From assembly GCF_036178145.1 (NCBI RefSeq), contig NZ_CP108067.1, positions 10,245,001 to 10,309,000 of the forward strand: DNA of 64,000 nt. Direction: 5' to 3'. Numbering within the stretch: position 1 is the stretch's first letter; each line of letters starts with the position of its first letter. Positions 53,343 through 62,112 of the stretch are shown in pieces. The translations under genes and the position numbers were made by a program. The notes beneath the pieces were generated by a model that worked only from the letters and a program-made list of their open reading frames with translations, was not told the origin of the DNA and did not search any database. Source of the DNA: Streptomyces sp. NBC_00273. GTDB lineage: Bacteria; Actinomycetota; Actinomycetes; Streptomycetales; Streptomycetaceae.

Positions 53343-54541
53343 AGGGCACCCCGGACGCTCTGGCCGACGTGGCAGCTGACCTGGGACTCGGCCAGGGTAC
53401 GGGCCGGCCGGTCACCTGCACCCAGGAACCGGGCGGCGGGGCGGGGTATGGCGGACAGGCGGTAGAACTCCGCGCGGGAACGCCCGGCGGACCTGGCGCG
53501 GGTAGAGACATGAACGGTCCACCGCTCGCGGCCGTCGCGGTCGACGATCAGGGCGCGACCGGCCTGAGCGTCGCTGATGAGGACCGCGCCGTCGTCCAGG
53601 CGCTCGCAGCCGCCAGCCATCTCGCAGAACAGGCCCGGCTCGTACCGCCAGGTGACGCACTGGGTCAGCGGCTCGATCTCCAGGACCCGGGAACGGCTGA
53701 GGGCCCGGCCGTTGTCGAAGACCAGGATCGTGCCGTCAGGCTGCACGGAGGGCTGGTGCTGGCCGGACAGTTCGCCGGGCCCCCACCACCAGCGCACCGC
53801 ACGGGCGCCGAGGTCCAAAACGGCGATCAGGTTCAGGTTGCGCAGCGAGACCAGGACGTTCCCAGCCGCCCACAGCCCGGCGGGATGGGCGGTGGTGAGG
53901 ATCTCGACGGTGTTGGCGTGGAGGATGTCGCTGGGCGATCCGGGCCGGGCCCGCAGCAGGCGGGAGACGTCGCGGCCGCGCCTCCAACCGTTCGCTCCTT
54001 CCAGCCGCAGGGCGAGGACGGCAGGATCAGCGGTCCGTCCGGCCACGCGATGCTCGTCGATCACGCCGGTGATCAGAGCCTCCAGCCGGGGGTCGGTGGT
54101 CAGGATTTCGTACAGGGAATACGCGGCCCGCAGTAGCCCGTCCGGGCCGAGGACGGTGACGGAGTTGTCCAGCAGGACGTGGGAGCCGCCGGTGCAGGGC
54201 ACGGGGCGGGGTTCCTCGGTCAGGACGTAGATCTCACCGGCGGGGCTGAGGGCGAGGTCGTGGTGGGCAGGGAGGTCGGCCCGCCAGGTGAGGGTGGAGT
54301 CCGGGGCGAGCTTGAGCAGCGCGTGCAGCGGCACCATCGCGTACAGGCTGCCGTCGGGCCCGACCTCGACGTGGTTCCAGCCCCGCAGGTAGGAGGGCGG
54401 GCTGGTCTCGATGTCGGGCTGGCCGATGGGGCTGGACCAAGCGTGGACGAGCCGCGCCCGGTTGTCGATGACGCACGCGAACGGGCGGGGGTAGGAAGCC
54501 GACGGTGAGAACACGTACAGCTGGTCGACGGAAGACGGCAT
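53339..54541 (-). CDS. Arylsulfotransferase-like beta-propeller protein
   Basis: About 400 residues from the ATG at 54541 (GGAGAG 8 bases upstream). Repeated blades: GWNHVEVGPDGSLYAMVPLH, HDLALSPAGEIYVLTEEPRP, DILHANTVEILTTAHPAGLW, LVSLRNLNLIAVLDLGARAV, RWWWGPGELSGQHQPSVQPD, RVLEIEPLTQCVTWRYEPG. This matches the ASST/Arylsulfotran_2 propeller, where conserved His residues form the sulfate-transfer site; HDLAL, ILHANT and GQHQPS supply candidate His. No signal peptide, unlike periplasmic ASST, so it is probably cytoplasmic and may transfer another group or simply bind the substrate. Confidence 0.75.
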   Translation of the reverse strand: MPSSVDQLYVFSPSASYPRPFACVIDNRARLVHAWSSPIGQPDIETSPPSYLRGWNHVEVGPDGSLYAMVPLHALLKLAPDSTLTWRADLPAHHDLALSPAGEIYVLTEEPRPVPCTGGSHVLLDNSVTVLGPDGLLRAAYSLYEILTTDPRLEALITGVIDEHRVAGRTADPAVLALRLEGANGWRRGRDVSRLLRARPGSPSDILHANTVEILTTAHPAGLWAAGNVLVSLRNLNLIAVLDLGARAVRWWWGPGELSGQHQPSVQPDGTILVFDNGRALSRSRVLEIEPLTQCVTWRYEPGLFCEMAGGCERLDDGAVLISDAQAGRALIVDRDGRERWTVHVSTRARSAGRSRAEFYRLSAIPRPAARFLGAGDRPARTLAESQVSCHVGQSVRGAL

Positions 54542-54597
54542 CGAAGTGGCTCTCCTTCTGCGAGACGTCCCCGGGCGGGCCCGGGCGCTGTCCGGGG

Positions 54598-55359
54598 TCA
54601 TGACGGAAGGGGTGCGGCGAACTCGCGGCGCACGGCGTCGGCGAGCCGCCGGGCGACTTGGTCGGCCACCCGCTCACCGACCCCGGCGCCCGCCCCAGCC
54701 GCGGTGTAGACGATGCCGCTGCTGGTCGCGGTGTCGGCCGGCTGCGGGTACAGGTGGTAGCTGATCCGGCGGGGCTGCTCCACGCCGCCGTCGGCGGTTA
54801 GCCGGTCGGTGCGGACGGCGTGCGGGCTGATGTGCATGACGAGGCTGGACTCGACCATCCCGGCATGGTGGTCATCCTGGCGGGCAGTGCCGCTCTCGCG
54901 GGCGAGGGCGTTACGGAAGTCCTCGCCGACGACGTCCCACCAGTTCACGATCATCACCCGCACGCCGGGGCTCCGTTCGGTCAGGTCGCGGGCGGCCTCG
55001 CACAGGAAGCTGATGTTGTCGATGGCCGAGTTGACCAGGAGCAGACGGCGGTAGCCGTGACGCACCAGAGAGGCGAGGACCTCGGTGACCACGGCCGTGA
55101 AGGTGTCGCCGCTGATGCTGATGACGCCGGGGAAGGTGCCGCCGAGCCGCTGGGAGGGAGTGGCCACGCCATAGCCGAGGGTGGGTGCGACGCGGCCCCC
55201 GATGTCGTGAGCGAGCCGGCGGGCGAAGTGGTCGCTGATCATGGTGTCGGAGCCGAGTGGCAGGTGCGGGCCGTGCGGTTCAAGGGCGCCGACGGGGAGG
55301 ATGACGTGGTCTTCCGGGCCGGGTTGCAGGTCGGGCCAGGCCAGGTCGCTGATGAGCAC
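54598..55359 (-). CDS. Creatininase-family amidohydrolase (MftE-like)
   Basis: 253 residues from a GTG with GGAAGGGA upstream. Metal-site motifs of the family: VILPVGALEPHGPHLPLGSD (Glu, His, Asp) and QDDHHAGMVESSLVMHISP (His/Ala/Gly/Glu). The usual NGHGGN loop is changed to VNSAIDN, so one of the metal/substrate contacts differs. The homologue MftE cleaves the C-terminal residues of the mycofactocin precursor, and other relatives hydrolyse creatinine or aminolactams. The operon position, next to radical SAM enzymes, suggests a peptidase or amidase step. Confidence 0.85.
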   Translation of the reverse strand: MLISDLAWPDLQPGPEDHVILPVGALEPHGPHLPLGSDTMISDHFARRLAHDIGGRVAPTLGYGVATPSQRLGGTFPGVISISGDTFTAVVTEVLASLVRHGYRRLLLVNSAIDNISFLCEAARDLTERSPGVRVMIVNWWDVVGEDFRNALARESGTARQDDHHAGMVESSLVMHISPHAVRTDRLTADGGVEQPRRISYHLYPQPADTATSSGIVYTAAGAGAGVGERVADQVARRLADAVRREFAAPLPS

Positions 55360-55393
55360 GAGAGCGGATTCCCTTCCAGAGCGGGTCGGTAGA

Positions 55394-56347
55394 TCAGGCG
55401 TCGGTCCAGCCGAGGCTGGGGACCGTCTCAGGACGTAGAGGGGCGGCGATCTGGAGGTTGAGGAAGTCCTCCTTATTGCCGCAGCCGCCAGCGGCCGCGC
55501 ACGGAGCCCAGCGGTCGGGACGCAGCGGCAGCTCGAAGCCGTCGGTCAGGACGCTGCCCAGAGCCGGGCGCTCCTGGGCTGAATAGTTGGAGCAGCGGTA
55601 GGCCTGGCCATGGATGTCGATGAACACAGCGTCGTAGCCGGCCCGGCAGGACATCCCCTGGCAGGACGTCAGTGCGATCAGGGCCGTCTCGGCGAGCGCC
55701 CGGTTTCCGCCGAGGCCGGCCAGCGTCTCCAGGGCACTACCGGCCTTGAGCGCGGGCACCGCGTTGGACGGATCCTGCGGGTCGGTGGCAGTGGTCGGGT
55801 CGTAGCCGAGGTCGACGTTGAACCGCAACCCAGCTGCGCGGGCGGCCTCCCCGGCGCGGGCCACAGCGTCCGCGTTGTCTTCGAACAGCAGGGCGTTGAC
55901 GACGACGAAGCAGCCGAAGGTCTCCTGTGCGAAGGAGGCTGCGGCGATGAATCGGCCAAGGTCGGCCTGGCCATCGTGCCAGGTCAGCCACAGGGAGAGC
56001 TTGCCTAAGTTGGCCGCTGCCTCCAGCCTGGGTAGCCGACGGGGCATCAGGATCGCGTTGGAGACCAGCTCGACATGCTCGACGCCGTTCTGCCGGGTCA
56101 GCCAGGCAGCCCTCTCCAGGAAGAAGGGGCTCGCGAACGGCTCGCCGAGGGTGCCGAGTCGGACCTTCACCGGGTAGGGGCGCGTCCCGATCCAGGTCAC
56201 CACCCTCTCGTAGACCTTGCGGTCCTCAGGGTTCTTCCAGTCGTGGCGACGGCTCTTGGCCCAGTCGCCGATGGACACGCAGTAGTCGCAGGCCAGATTG
56301 CACAGCCGCTGGCCGGCCACGTACCAGATCCGCACCGGATCACGCAT
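55394..56347 (-). CDS. Radical SAM protein with C-terminal Cys cluster
   Basis: 317 residues from an ATG with GGGAGGG 5 bases upstream. The CxxxCxxC cluster is RLCNLACDYCVS near residue 20, followed by the SAM-binding region (VKVRLGTLGEPFASPFFLER). The C-terminal part has TSCQGMSCRAGYDAVFIDIH, GQAYRCSNYS and CAAAGGCGNKEDF, which look like auxiliary iron-sulfur ligands of SPASM or Twitch type. It lies 13 bases after the first radical SAM gene. Probably modifies the same substrate in a second step. Confidence 0.9.
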   Translation of the reverse strand: MRDPVRIWYVAGQRLCNLACDYCVSIGDWAKSRRHDWKNPEDRKVYERVVTWIGTRPYPVKVRLGTLGEPFASPFFLERAAWLTRQNGVEHVELVSNAILMPRRLPRLEAAANLGKLSLWLTWHDGQADLGRFIAAASFAQETFGCFVVVNALLFEDNADAVARAGEAARAAGLRFNVDLGYDPTTATDPQDPSNAVPALKAGSALETLAGLGGNRALAETALIALTSCQGMSCRAGYDAVFIDIHGQAYRCSNYSAQERPALGSVLTDGFELPLRPDRWAPCAAAGGCGNKEDFLNLQIAAPLRPETVPSLGWTDA

Positions 56348-56360
56348 GGGAGCCCTCCCT

Positions 56361-57620
56361 CTATCCGAAGGTCGCGATCGGCCTGAAGTCCCTGGCGGGG
56401 AAGTCGGGCAGCTGGTTGTGGCAGCGTCGACACAGGAAGTCCTCCGGGGCCTCGTCGACGCCGAACACCTTGCGGCGCAGCGCGACCGCCGGCTCGCCGG
56501 ACAGCAGCTCGTCGATCGAACCGTCCCCGACGTGCCCGAACACCTCGCGCTGGTAGTAGTCGTTGCAGCACAGGAACAGGGCCCCGGTCACGGAGATGTT
56601 CACGTGCTGCACCGGCCAGCCGCAGCCGGTCAGCCGCCCTTCCACCCGGACGCCCTGGGCGTACTCGCCGCCCAGCTCACCGGCCCGGTCACACGTCAGG
56701 CTCGGGTACACCTGCGCGCCAAGCGGAACGAAGTGCCGCTCGACCTCTTCGAGGTTGCGCTCCCGACGCGCGCCGACCCCGTTGACGACGACGTGCACCG
56801 GCAGCCCGGCGCGCAGGGCAGCCTCGGTGTTGCCCATCGTGTGGTGGTAGCTCCGTGACCCGGTGAGCTTGGCGAACTCGGCCTCGTCGACCGCGGGGAT
56901 GTTCACGATCAGGTCCTTCAGCACCCCGGTGCGCTTCAGATCCTCGATCTTCGCCGTGGTCAGCGCGGAAGCATTCGTGTACAGAGCAAGTGGCATCCCG
57001 TGATGGGCCAGGACCTCCAGCCTTTGTGAGAGGTACCGGTCCAGGGTCGGCTCGTTGAAGAACTGGAACGTCACGTACGAGGCGCCGGCCGCGGTGAGCT
57101 TGCCGACGATCTCCTCGAACAGGCTCATCGGCATGGTCCGACGCGGCTTGGGGTCGGTCGCCACCGGGCAGGAGACGCAGCCCCAGTTGCAGTGGGCCGT
57201 CACCTCGATCTCCCCGGATTCGATCCGGTACGACCGGCACAGCTCTACAGGATCCTGTAGCCACTCTCGTGCCACCGCCGCCGCCACCCGGCTGGCCCCG
57301 AACCGGGCCGAGAGCTCAGTGCTGTCGTGAGGGCGTTCGGAGGCGTACCGCAGGAGCTGGAGTACCTCAGCGTCGTCCTGCCACACGATCACCCGGTCCA
57401 GACCCACGACCCCGAACACAGTGCTCTCCAGAGGCGGAGAGCCCGTGGGGGCCTCAGGCCCGGCGGTGTCCGACAGATACACCAGGTCGGAGCGGGTGCT
57501 CGGACGAACGCTGGAAAGGTACGGGGAGGTCTGCAGCATTGAGGCTGCCGCAGTCCCGTCCGGACAACCGTCGTGCACGAGTGACAAGGCGCCCGAGCGG
57601 GCACCAGCGCGAAACGGCAT
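56361..57620 (-). CDS. Radical SAM/SPASM protein, first large gene of the operon
   Basis: 419 residues from the ATG at 57620 (AAGGGA 6 bases upstream); an upstream ATG at 57635 overlaps the stop of a small ORF. The N-terminal ~110 residues include a possible winged-helix/PqqD-like peptide-binding region (DDAEVLQLLRYASERPHDST). The radical SAM cluster is TAHCNWGCVSCPV, with FQFFNEPTLDRYLS and a TIM-barrel-like core. The SPASM region has GCGWPVQHVNISVTGALFLC, CNDYYQREVFGHVGDGSIDE and FLCRRCHNQLPDF, enough Cys for auxiliary clusters. SPASM proteins usually act on ribosomal peptides. Confidence 0.9.
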   Translation of the reverse strand: MPFRAGARSGALSLVHDGCPDGTAAASMLQTSPYLSSVRPSTRSDLVYLSDTAGPEAPTGSPPLESTVFGVVGLDRVIVWQDDAEVLQLLRYASERPHDSTELSARFGASRVAAAVAREWLQDPVELCRSYRIESGEIEVTAHCNWGCVSCPVATDPKPRRTMPMSLFEEIVGKLTAAGASYVTFQFFNEPTLDRYLSQRLEVLAHHGMPLALYTNASALTTAKIEDLKRTGVLKDLIVNIPAVDEAEFAKLTGSRSYHHTMGNTEAALRAGLPVHVVVNGVGARRERNLEEVERHFVPLGAQVYPSLTCDRAGELGGEYAQGVRVEGRLTGCGWPVQHVNISVTGALFLCCNDYYQREVFGHVGDGSIDELLSGEPAVALRRKVFGVDEAPEDFLCRRCHNQLPDFPARDFRPIATFG

Positions 57621-57631
57621 GAGAGGTCCCT

Positions 57632-57727
57632 TCATCTGCGAGGGGTCGGGGGACAGGTGCCAAGGCCAGGCACCAGGCCGAGCAGATCGTTCGGCCGATC
57701 AGAGGATCGAGTTTCGGGCACCAGCAC
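57632..57727 (-). CDS. Candidate 31-residue leader or precursor peptide
   Basis: GTG at 57727, stop TGA at 57632-57634, overlapping the ATG at 57635 as ATGA. Product: VLVPETRSSDRPNDLLGLVP, then GLGTCPPTPRR. Its position directly before the radical SAM/SPASM gene is where RiPP precursors often lie, and LxxLVPGLGTC resembles a leader followed by a short Cys/Pro core. No strong ribosome site, so it may be fortuitous. Confidence 0.35.
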   Translation of the reverse strand: MLVPETRSSDRPNDLLGLVPGLGTCPPTPRR

Positions 57728-57747
57728 GTCCGATGCGATGGCCAGAC

Positions 57748-57769
57748 GGGGGTCCCGCGGGGGTCCCGC
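57748..57769. promoter_or_regulatory. Tandem 11-bp repeat in the divergent regulator/operon promoter
   Basis: GGGGGTCCCGC occurs twice head to tail with no gap, a spacing of about one helical turn. It lies between the radical SAM operon and the HTH/TPR regulator gene, so it is a candidate binding site of that regulator. Confidence 0.45.
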
Positions 57770-57805
57770 CCGCCGGAACGGCCCCTGGGAAACCACAGGG
57801 AGTGC

Positions 57806-59131
57806 TTGACTGATTACGTGACCGAGCATTCGCATCCGCTGGCTTACCGGCGCGCGCTCAAAGGCCTGACCCGGGTCGACTTGGCGAACCTCATCGCCGC
57901 GGCGGCGCAGCGCCGGGGACTGCGCTCGGGCACCGACAAGCACCGGGTCCGCAAGTGGGAAGTTCTAGGGGTCACCCCGGAACCCGAAACGCAGATCTAC
58001 ATCGCTGAAGCGCTGGGGCTACCCGTCGAGCTGGTCGACCCCGGCAACTGGCCGAACTGGCTGCCCGGCAGCGACGGAGGCGTCGTTCCCCTCGGCCCGT
58101 CCAGCACCGTCACCGCCCTGCGAGAGGCCCTCAACACCGCCATGGAACGCCGCACCTTCCTCACCATCTCCGGCACCGCCCTCACAACACTGGCCGCCGC
58201 CTGGGCCACCAGCGGAGGGATCGCGCTCGCCGCACAGTCGGAGGGCAGCAAACTCGTCGGCGAGGACACGGTCAGCCTGCTGGAGGACACCAGCCGACAG
58301 CTCAACAGCCTGGTCACCGAGCAACGCCAGCACGTATCAGCCCTGCTGGACGCCCACCTCACGACCGTCACAGAACTCATCGCCCACAGCCGCTACGACC
58401 GCATCACCGGCCTACGCCTCCACACCCTGGCCACAACCCTCGCCCAGACCGTCGCCTGGCACCGCTTCGACCACGGCCACCACACCGCCGCCAGCAAACT
58501 CTGGATCGCCGGCCTCCACAGCGCCCACGCCACCGACGACCCCGACCTCGGCGCTGCCATGCTCGGCGACCTCGCCTATCAAGCCGCCTGGCGCAAGGAC
58601 CACACCACAGCCGCCGGAATCCTCCAGCACGCCCTCAAACGCACCCAGCACCCCGCCGCGCGCTCCCTCCTCCACCTCCGCCTCGCCCGCACCCTCGCCG
58701 CGCAGGGAGAGAAGCAGCCCGCCCTGCATGCCCTTGCCGCAGCTGAGCACCACCTCGGCGCATCGTCCGGCCTGCCTCTGCCCGCATGGTGCGCGTGGAT
58801 GTCCGAAGCCGACCTCGCCGTCGACTCCGGCCAAGCCCTCCTCGACCTCGGGGACGCCGCCCGCGCCCACCAGCTCATCGGCGAGGGCCAAGCCCTTCTG
58901 CCTGCCACCCGTGACAAGACCCGAGGAGTCTTCCTCGCCTATCAGGCAGCCAGCCACCTGAAGCTCAAGCAACCCGAACTGGCAGCCCACACCGCCGGAG
59001 AAGCCATCCGACTCTCCCGCCGAATCGGTGCCCCGCGCTGCGAACGACTCGTCCAGGAGCTCGTGCCCGAATTCCAGCCCTACCGCACCGCAGCCGGAGT
59101 CCCAGAACTCCTGGCCCTCGCCGCAGCCTGA
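57806..59131 (+). CDS. HTH/TPR regulator divergent from the radical SAM operon
   Basis: 441 residues (TTG at 57806; GTG at 57818 is an alternative). The N-terminal HTH_XRE-like domain is YRRALKGLTRVDLANLIAAA to KHRVRKWEVLGVTPEPETQI. A twin-Arg-like ERRTFLTISGTALTTLAAAW hydrophobic patch follows, then helical TPR-like repeats to the end (WRKDHTTAAGILQHALKRTQ, FLAYQAASHLKLKQPELAAH). This is the streptomycete transcriptional-regulator group often linked to secondary-metabolite genes. Its divergent position makes it the likely pathway-specific regulator. Confidence 0.8.
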   Translation: MTDYVTEHSHPLAYRRALKGLTRVDLANLIAAAAQRRGLRSGTDKHRVRKWEVLGVTPEPETQIYIAEALGLPVELVDPGNWPNWLPGSDGGVVPLGPSSTVTALREALNTAMERRTFLTISGTALTTLAAAWATSGGIALAAQSEGSKLVGEDTVSLLEDTSRQLNSLVTEQRQHVSALLDAHLTTVTELIAHSRYDRITGLRLHTLATTLAQTVAWHRFDHGHHTAASKLWIAGLHSAHATDDPDLGAAMLGDLAYQAAWRKDHTTAAGILQHALKRTQHPAARSLLHLRLARTLAAQGEKQPALHALAAAEHHLGASSGLPLPAWCAWMSEADLAVDSGQALLDLGDAARAHQLIGEGQALLPATRDKTRGVFLAYQAASHLKLKQPELAAHTAGEAIRLSRRIGAPRCERLVQELVPEFQPYRTAAGVPELLALAAA

Positions 59132-59374
59132 CAGCGGTGCCAGGCAACGAACGCAGGCCATCAGCCGGAAGCCTGCTGCCGGCACTGGGGGTGTCGAGGG
59201 CTGCACAGATGCCCAACGAGAGCTGTCACCAGGCGTGACGCGGTCTCGCGACGAGGCCACAACAGGCCCGCCATGTCCTCCTCCGGTACGGCCGGGACCG
59301 GCCGCAGCAGCCCCGGGGGTCATCTGGCGGTCGGTGGTGACATGGAGTTCAGGGGTTCAGCCGGAATCTCGTAG

Positions 59375-60265
59375 TCAGCTGGGCTTGTGTGGGGCGGTCT
59401 GCAGTTTGCGGCGGCGCCGGTGTTCGCGTTGTGCTTGGGCGCGGGCGCATTCGCGGGTGCAGTACTTGATGCCGGTGGTGCGGTTCTGTCCATATTCGGC
59501 GCGTCCGCGTTGGCGGACGAAGGCCCGCCGGCAGTTCTCGTTGGCGCATTCGCGGATGGTGGCGTTCTCGGCGAGGTGGTTGTAGAGCTGGAGGAACGTC
59601 ACGGCCAGGAGTGTGGGGTAGCGGTCCTCGAGGCCGCCGATGCCGATACTGAAAGGCTCCAGGGCCGCGTTGAGGGTGCTGGCCAGGTCGCTGACCTTCA
59701 GCGCCAGCAGCTCCTCACGCATGTGGTCCAGGTCGCGCGGCCACGTCTCCGCCTTGTCGCTGTTGGCGGCCTGCCACTGGGCGAGCTCTTCTTCGGTGGC
59801 CTCGGCTTCGACGAGTGCGTCCAGTCCGCCCTCGTGACGCAGAGCCAGCCAGGTGGCGATGGCGTCCTGGGCCTCGGAGACGAACAGCGTCGCCAGCTCG
59901 CCGTAGAGGGCGAACGGCCCGCGCTCGGGGTGCAGGCTGTCCGCCAGCGCGGTGAAGTGCTCGTGTTCCTCGACGTCCAGGCTCAACGCCCCCACGCGGC
60001 CTCCCAGATGCCCGTAGGCGCGCATCATGGCGGCGACCGCCTCCAGGTCGGCAGGGGCGAGCTCCATGAATTCGCGCAGGTAGAAGTCCTCGGGCAGTGA
60101 CACGGTGCCATCGCCGGGGGAGCGGAGCTGGGGGCTCCAGACGATCCACTCGCCATCCACCCGCGCGTCGGTGAGGGGGCTCAACTGCGGTGCGGGAACG
60201 GGTGTTCCGGGCCATAGCGTGGGACGAAAGCGTGGGTCAACGTATGCCGCCATGTGCGGCATCAT
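59375..60265 (-). CDS. Protein with C-terminal CGNR-type zinc finger
   Basis: 296 residues (the ATG at 60253 is an alternative start). A helical body of about 220 residues ([40 protein letters not shown]) ends in [40 protein letters not shown] and a basic tail (REHRRRRKL). This is a four-Cys zinc finger like that of the CGNR/ABATE proteins. It is probably a DNA-binding regulator. It is divergent from the nuclease-like gene at 60340 with a short shared promoter region. Confidence 0.75.
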   Translation of the reverse strand: MMPHMAAYVDPRFRPTLWPGTPVPAPQLSPLTDARVDGEWIVWSPQLRSPGDGTVSLPEDFYLREFMELAPADLEAVAAMMRAYGHLGGRVGALSLDVEEHEHFTALADSLHPERGPFALYGELATLFVSEAQDAIATWLALRHEGGLDALVEAEATEEELAQWQAANSDKAETWPRDLDHMREELLALKVSDLASTLNAALEPFSIGIGGLEDRYPTLLAVTFLQLYNHLAENATIRECANENCRRAFVRQRGRAEYGQNRTTGIKYCTRECARAQAQREHRRRRKLQTAPHKPS

Positions 60266-60339
60266 AGCCAGAGATGAGGGAATACGAAAAGACAGCTGTT
60301 CGTATCACGCATGCGGAACTCGTCGGAGGGGAAACCACC

Positions 60340-60816
60340 GTGACGCAGTGGCAGCACCGCAAGGCTGTCGGGGACCTGCACGAACAGCGAGTCGCCGCCG
60401 CCTTGCACGCCAGAGGCTGGACCGTCCATCCCTGCGGACAGGGCACCTATCCCCATGCAGTCCGCGAAGCCTTGCGCCGGACCCGCTCCGCCCTGCGGCA
60501 GTTCCCCGACCTGATCGCCGCCCGCGGCAGCGAACTCATCACCATCGACGCCAAAGACCGCATGCCCAGTACCCACTCCGACCGCTACGCGATCAGCACC
60601 GCCACCCTCAACGCCGGTCTCCTCCTAACCGCCGCCCACGCACCAACCCCGCTCTACTACGTCTTCGGCGACCTCAAAGTCCTCACCCCCGCCGAAGTCC
60701 TCCACTACACCGACCACGCCCTGCGCCACTCAAGCGGCGCCTACCACCTGGTCAGCACCCACCGCGCCCACTCCTTCGACAACGTCTTCGGCCCGGCCGT
60801 CGCCCGAGCAGCCTGA
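60340..60816 (+). CDS. PD-(D/E)XK nuclease-like protein
   Basis: 158 residues from the GTG at 60340, chosen for GGAGGGG 8 bases upstream. The motifs GDLHEQRVAAALHARGWTVH (Glu), LRQFPDLIAARGSELITIDA and K (PD-x-DAK) form the nuclease core of the PD-(D/E)XK fold used by restriction enzymes, resolvases and mobile-element nucleases. It has no recognition domain, so it may act with a partner such as the neighbouring zinc-finger protein. Assignment from motif pattern only. Confidence 0.65.
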   Translation: MTQWQHRKAVGDLHEQRVAAALHARGWTVHPCGQGTYPHAVREALRRTRSALRQFPDLIAARGSELITIDAKDRMPSTHSDRYAISTATLNAGLLLTAAHAPTPLYYVFGDLKVLTPAEVLHYTDHALRHSSGAYHLVSTHRAHSFDNVFGPAVARAA

Positions 60817-61344
60817 CCAGGCAGGGCCCTGGCCGAGGGGGCAGCCGGACGACGGTGGCGGGGCCCCGCATCACCGCAGCACCCCTCGGCCCCCTGGGAG
60901 CCCCGCTGGTCCGACACACCTCCAGACGCTGCAGCCCCTCGAACAATGCTCTTGGTGTTGCCCGTTGCGCCGTCAACCGCCCCGTCCGCGATGACAGCGG
61001 GAGTGGAATCGTCGGCGTCGCGTCAGGCGGCCCTGGCGGGGCGACCCGTGCGCGCCCGCGCGGTCGAGCCGGCCTGCCCCACCCCCTGGAACATGATCGT
61101 TTGCCCGGACGTGACCGTTGTCGACGTCGCCGAGCACCCCGCAGCACCCGCCCCCGTGACAGGACGCCCCGCACGGATCAGTCGCTTGACGGGCTGCCCC
61201 CGAACCGCGAGGACCGGCAGTTCGTGGTGCCGGGGGCGGATCGGGGCAGGAGGCCTCGCGCCGGTCCGGATGCTTCAGGGCCTTGGCTCGCGTCGGGTCC
61301 GCTCTCGCCCTGTCAGGCGCGGCAGGCCACCGTAGGGGCGTGGA
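60817..61344. other. 0.53-kb spacer without a recognised gene
   Basis: Long frames cross this stretch in several registers, as expected for high GC, but none has a ribosome site or family resemblance. A small CCAGG/CCTGG hairpin near 60819-60834 could end transcription of the nuclease-like gene. Confidence 0.35.
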
Positions 61345-61908
61345 TCAGAGCCGGAGGTAGCTGTTGAGGTAGGTACGGGCCGCGGCTTCGCTGGGGCCGA
61401 ACCCGGTTGCGATCTGCTCGATCGGTACCTGCTGGGCGGCGAGTTCGCCTGCCGCGTCCTGGCCGACCTGGGCGATGACGTACCGCAGGTCCGCCAGCGC
61501 CTTCAACGCCACCAGCGGCTGCTCGGCGGCCAGGCCGTCGAGCCGGCGGAGGAGTACGGTCAGGAGCCCGGTGAGCTCCGTGGGGAGTGGGACGGCGGCG
61601 TCGCGGATCACCGACAGGTGCGCGCCGTAGTCCGATATTGGCCCGGACAGGTCGACGTCCGCCTCGTACAGCGGCTCGTCCGCGGTCAGGACGGTCCAGT
61701 CGAGCGGGTACTCGGCCATTCCCCGCCAGCCGCAGGAGCAGCTGCCCCGCAGGACCGCGGCCCGCGGTCGGCCGAACCGGCCGTCGTAGGCGTGCCACTC
61801 GGTCGACGACGGCACATGCGGGCCGCTGCCCACGTCGAAGTAGACCGGTCCGGGCTCGCTGCCGTCGGCCAGCAGCACCCCCACCGACCCCTCGTGCGCG
61901 GCTCCCAA
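61345..61908 (-). CDS. Unrecognised streptomycete protein
   Basis: 187 residues (TTG at 61908; a GTG about 8 codons later is possible). The middle has SCSCGWRGMAEYPLDW, a small Cys motif, then helical repeats (LTGLLTVLLRRLDGLAAEQP, LVALKALADLRYVIAQVGQD) and an HTH-like C-terminus (QQVPIEQIATGFGPSEAAAR, TYLNSYLRL). Codon pattern is good and similar proteins are common in Streptomyces. Function unknown. Confidence 0.6.
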   Translation of the reverse strand: MGAAHEGSVGVLLADGSEPGPVYFDVGSGPHVPSSTEWHAYDGRFGRPRAAVLRGSCSCGWRGMAEYPLDWTVLTADEPLYEADVDLSGPISDYGAHLSVIRDAAVPLPTELTGLLTVLLRRLDGLAAEQPLVALKALADLRYVIAQVGQDAAGELAAQQVPIEQIATGFGPSEAAARTYLNSYLRL

Positions 61909-62112
61909 CGCCTAGAGCACCCTGTCCACCACGATCACCTCGCTCCCAGCTGTGCGACCGGCCGCTCATCAGCCGACCCGCGACATCCAGGCTGCCCCGA
62001 GAGGTCCGGCCGCGTACCAGGATCCACCGAAGGGGGTACGGACATGTTGGTCCCGGCCCCATCTCCGGATTCGGGGCCGCCCGTTCCCTGCAGGCGGCCT
62101 TCTGAGGGACCG

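Noticed and set aside
60105..61367. 420-codon plus-strand frame across the nuclease gene and spacer
   Set aside because: Overlaps a better-supported gene in another frame and contains Arg/Pro-rich nonsense typical of shadow frames.
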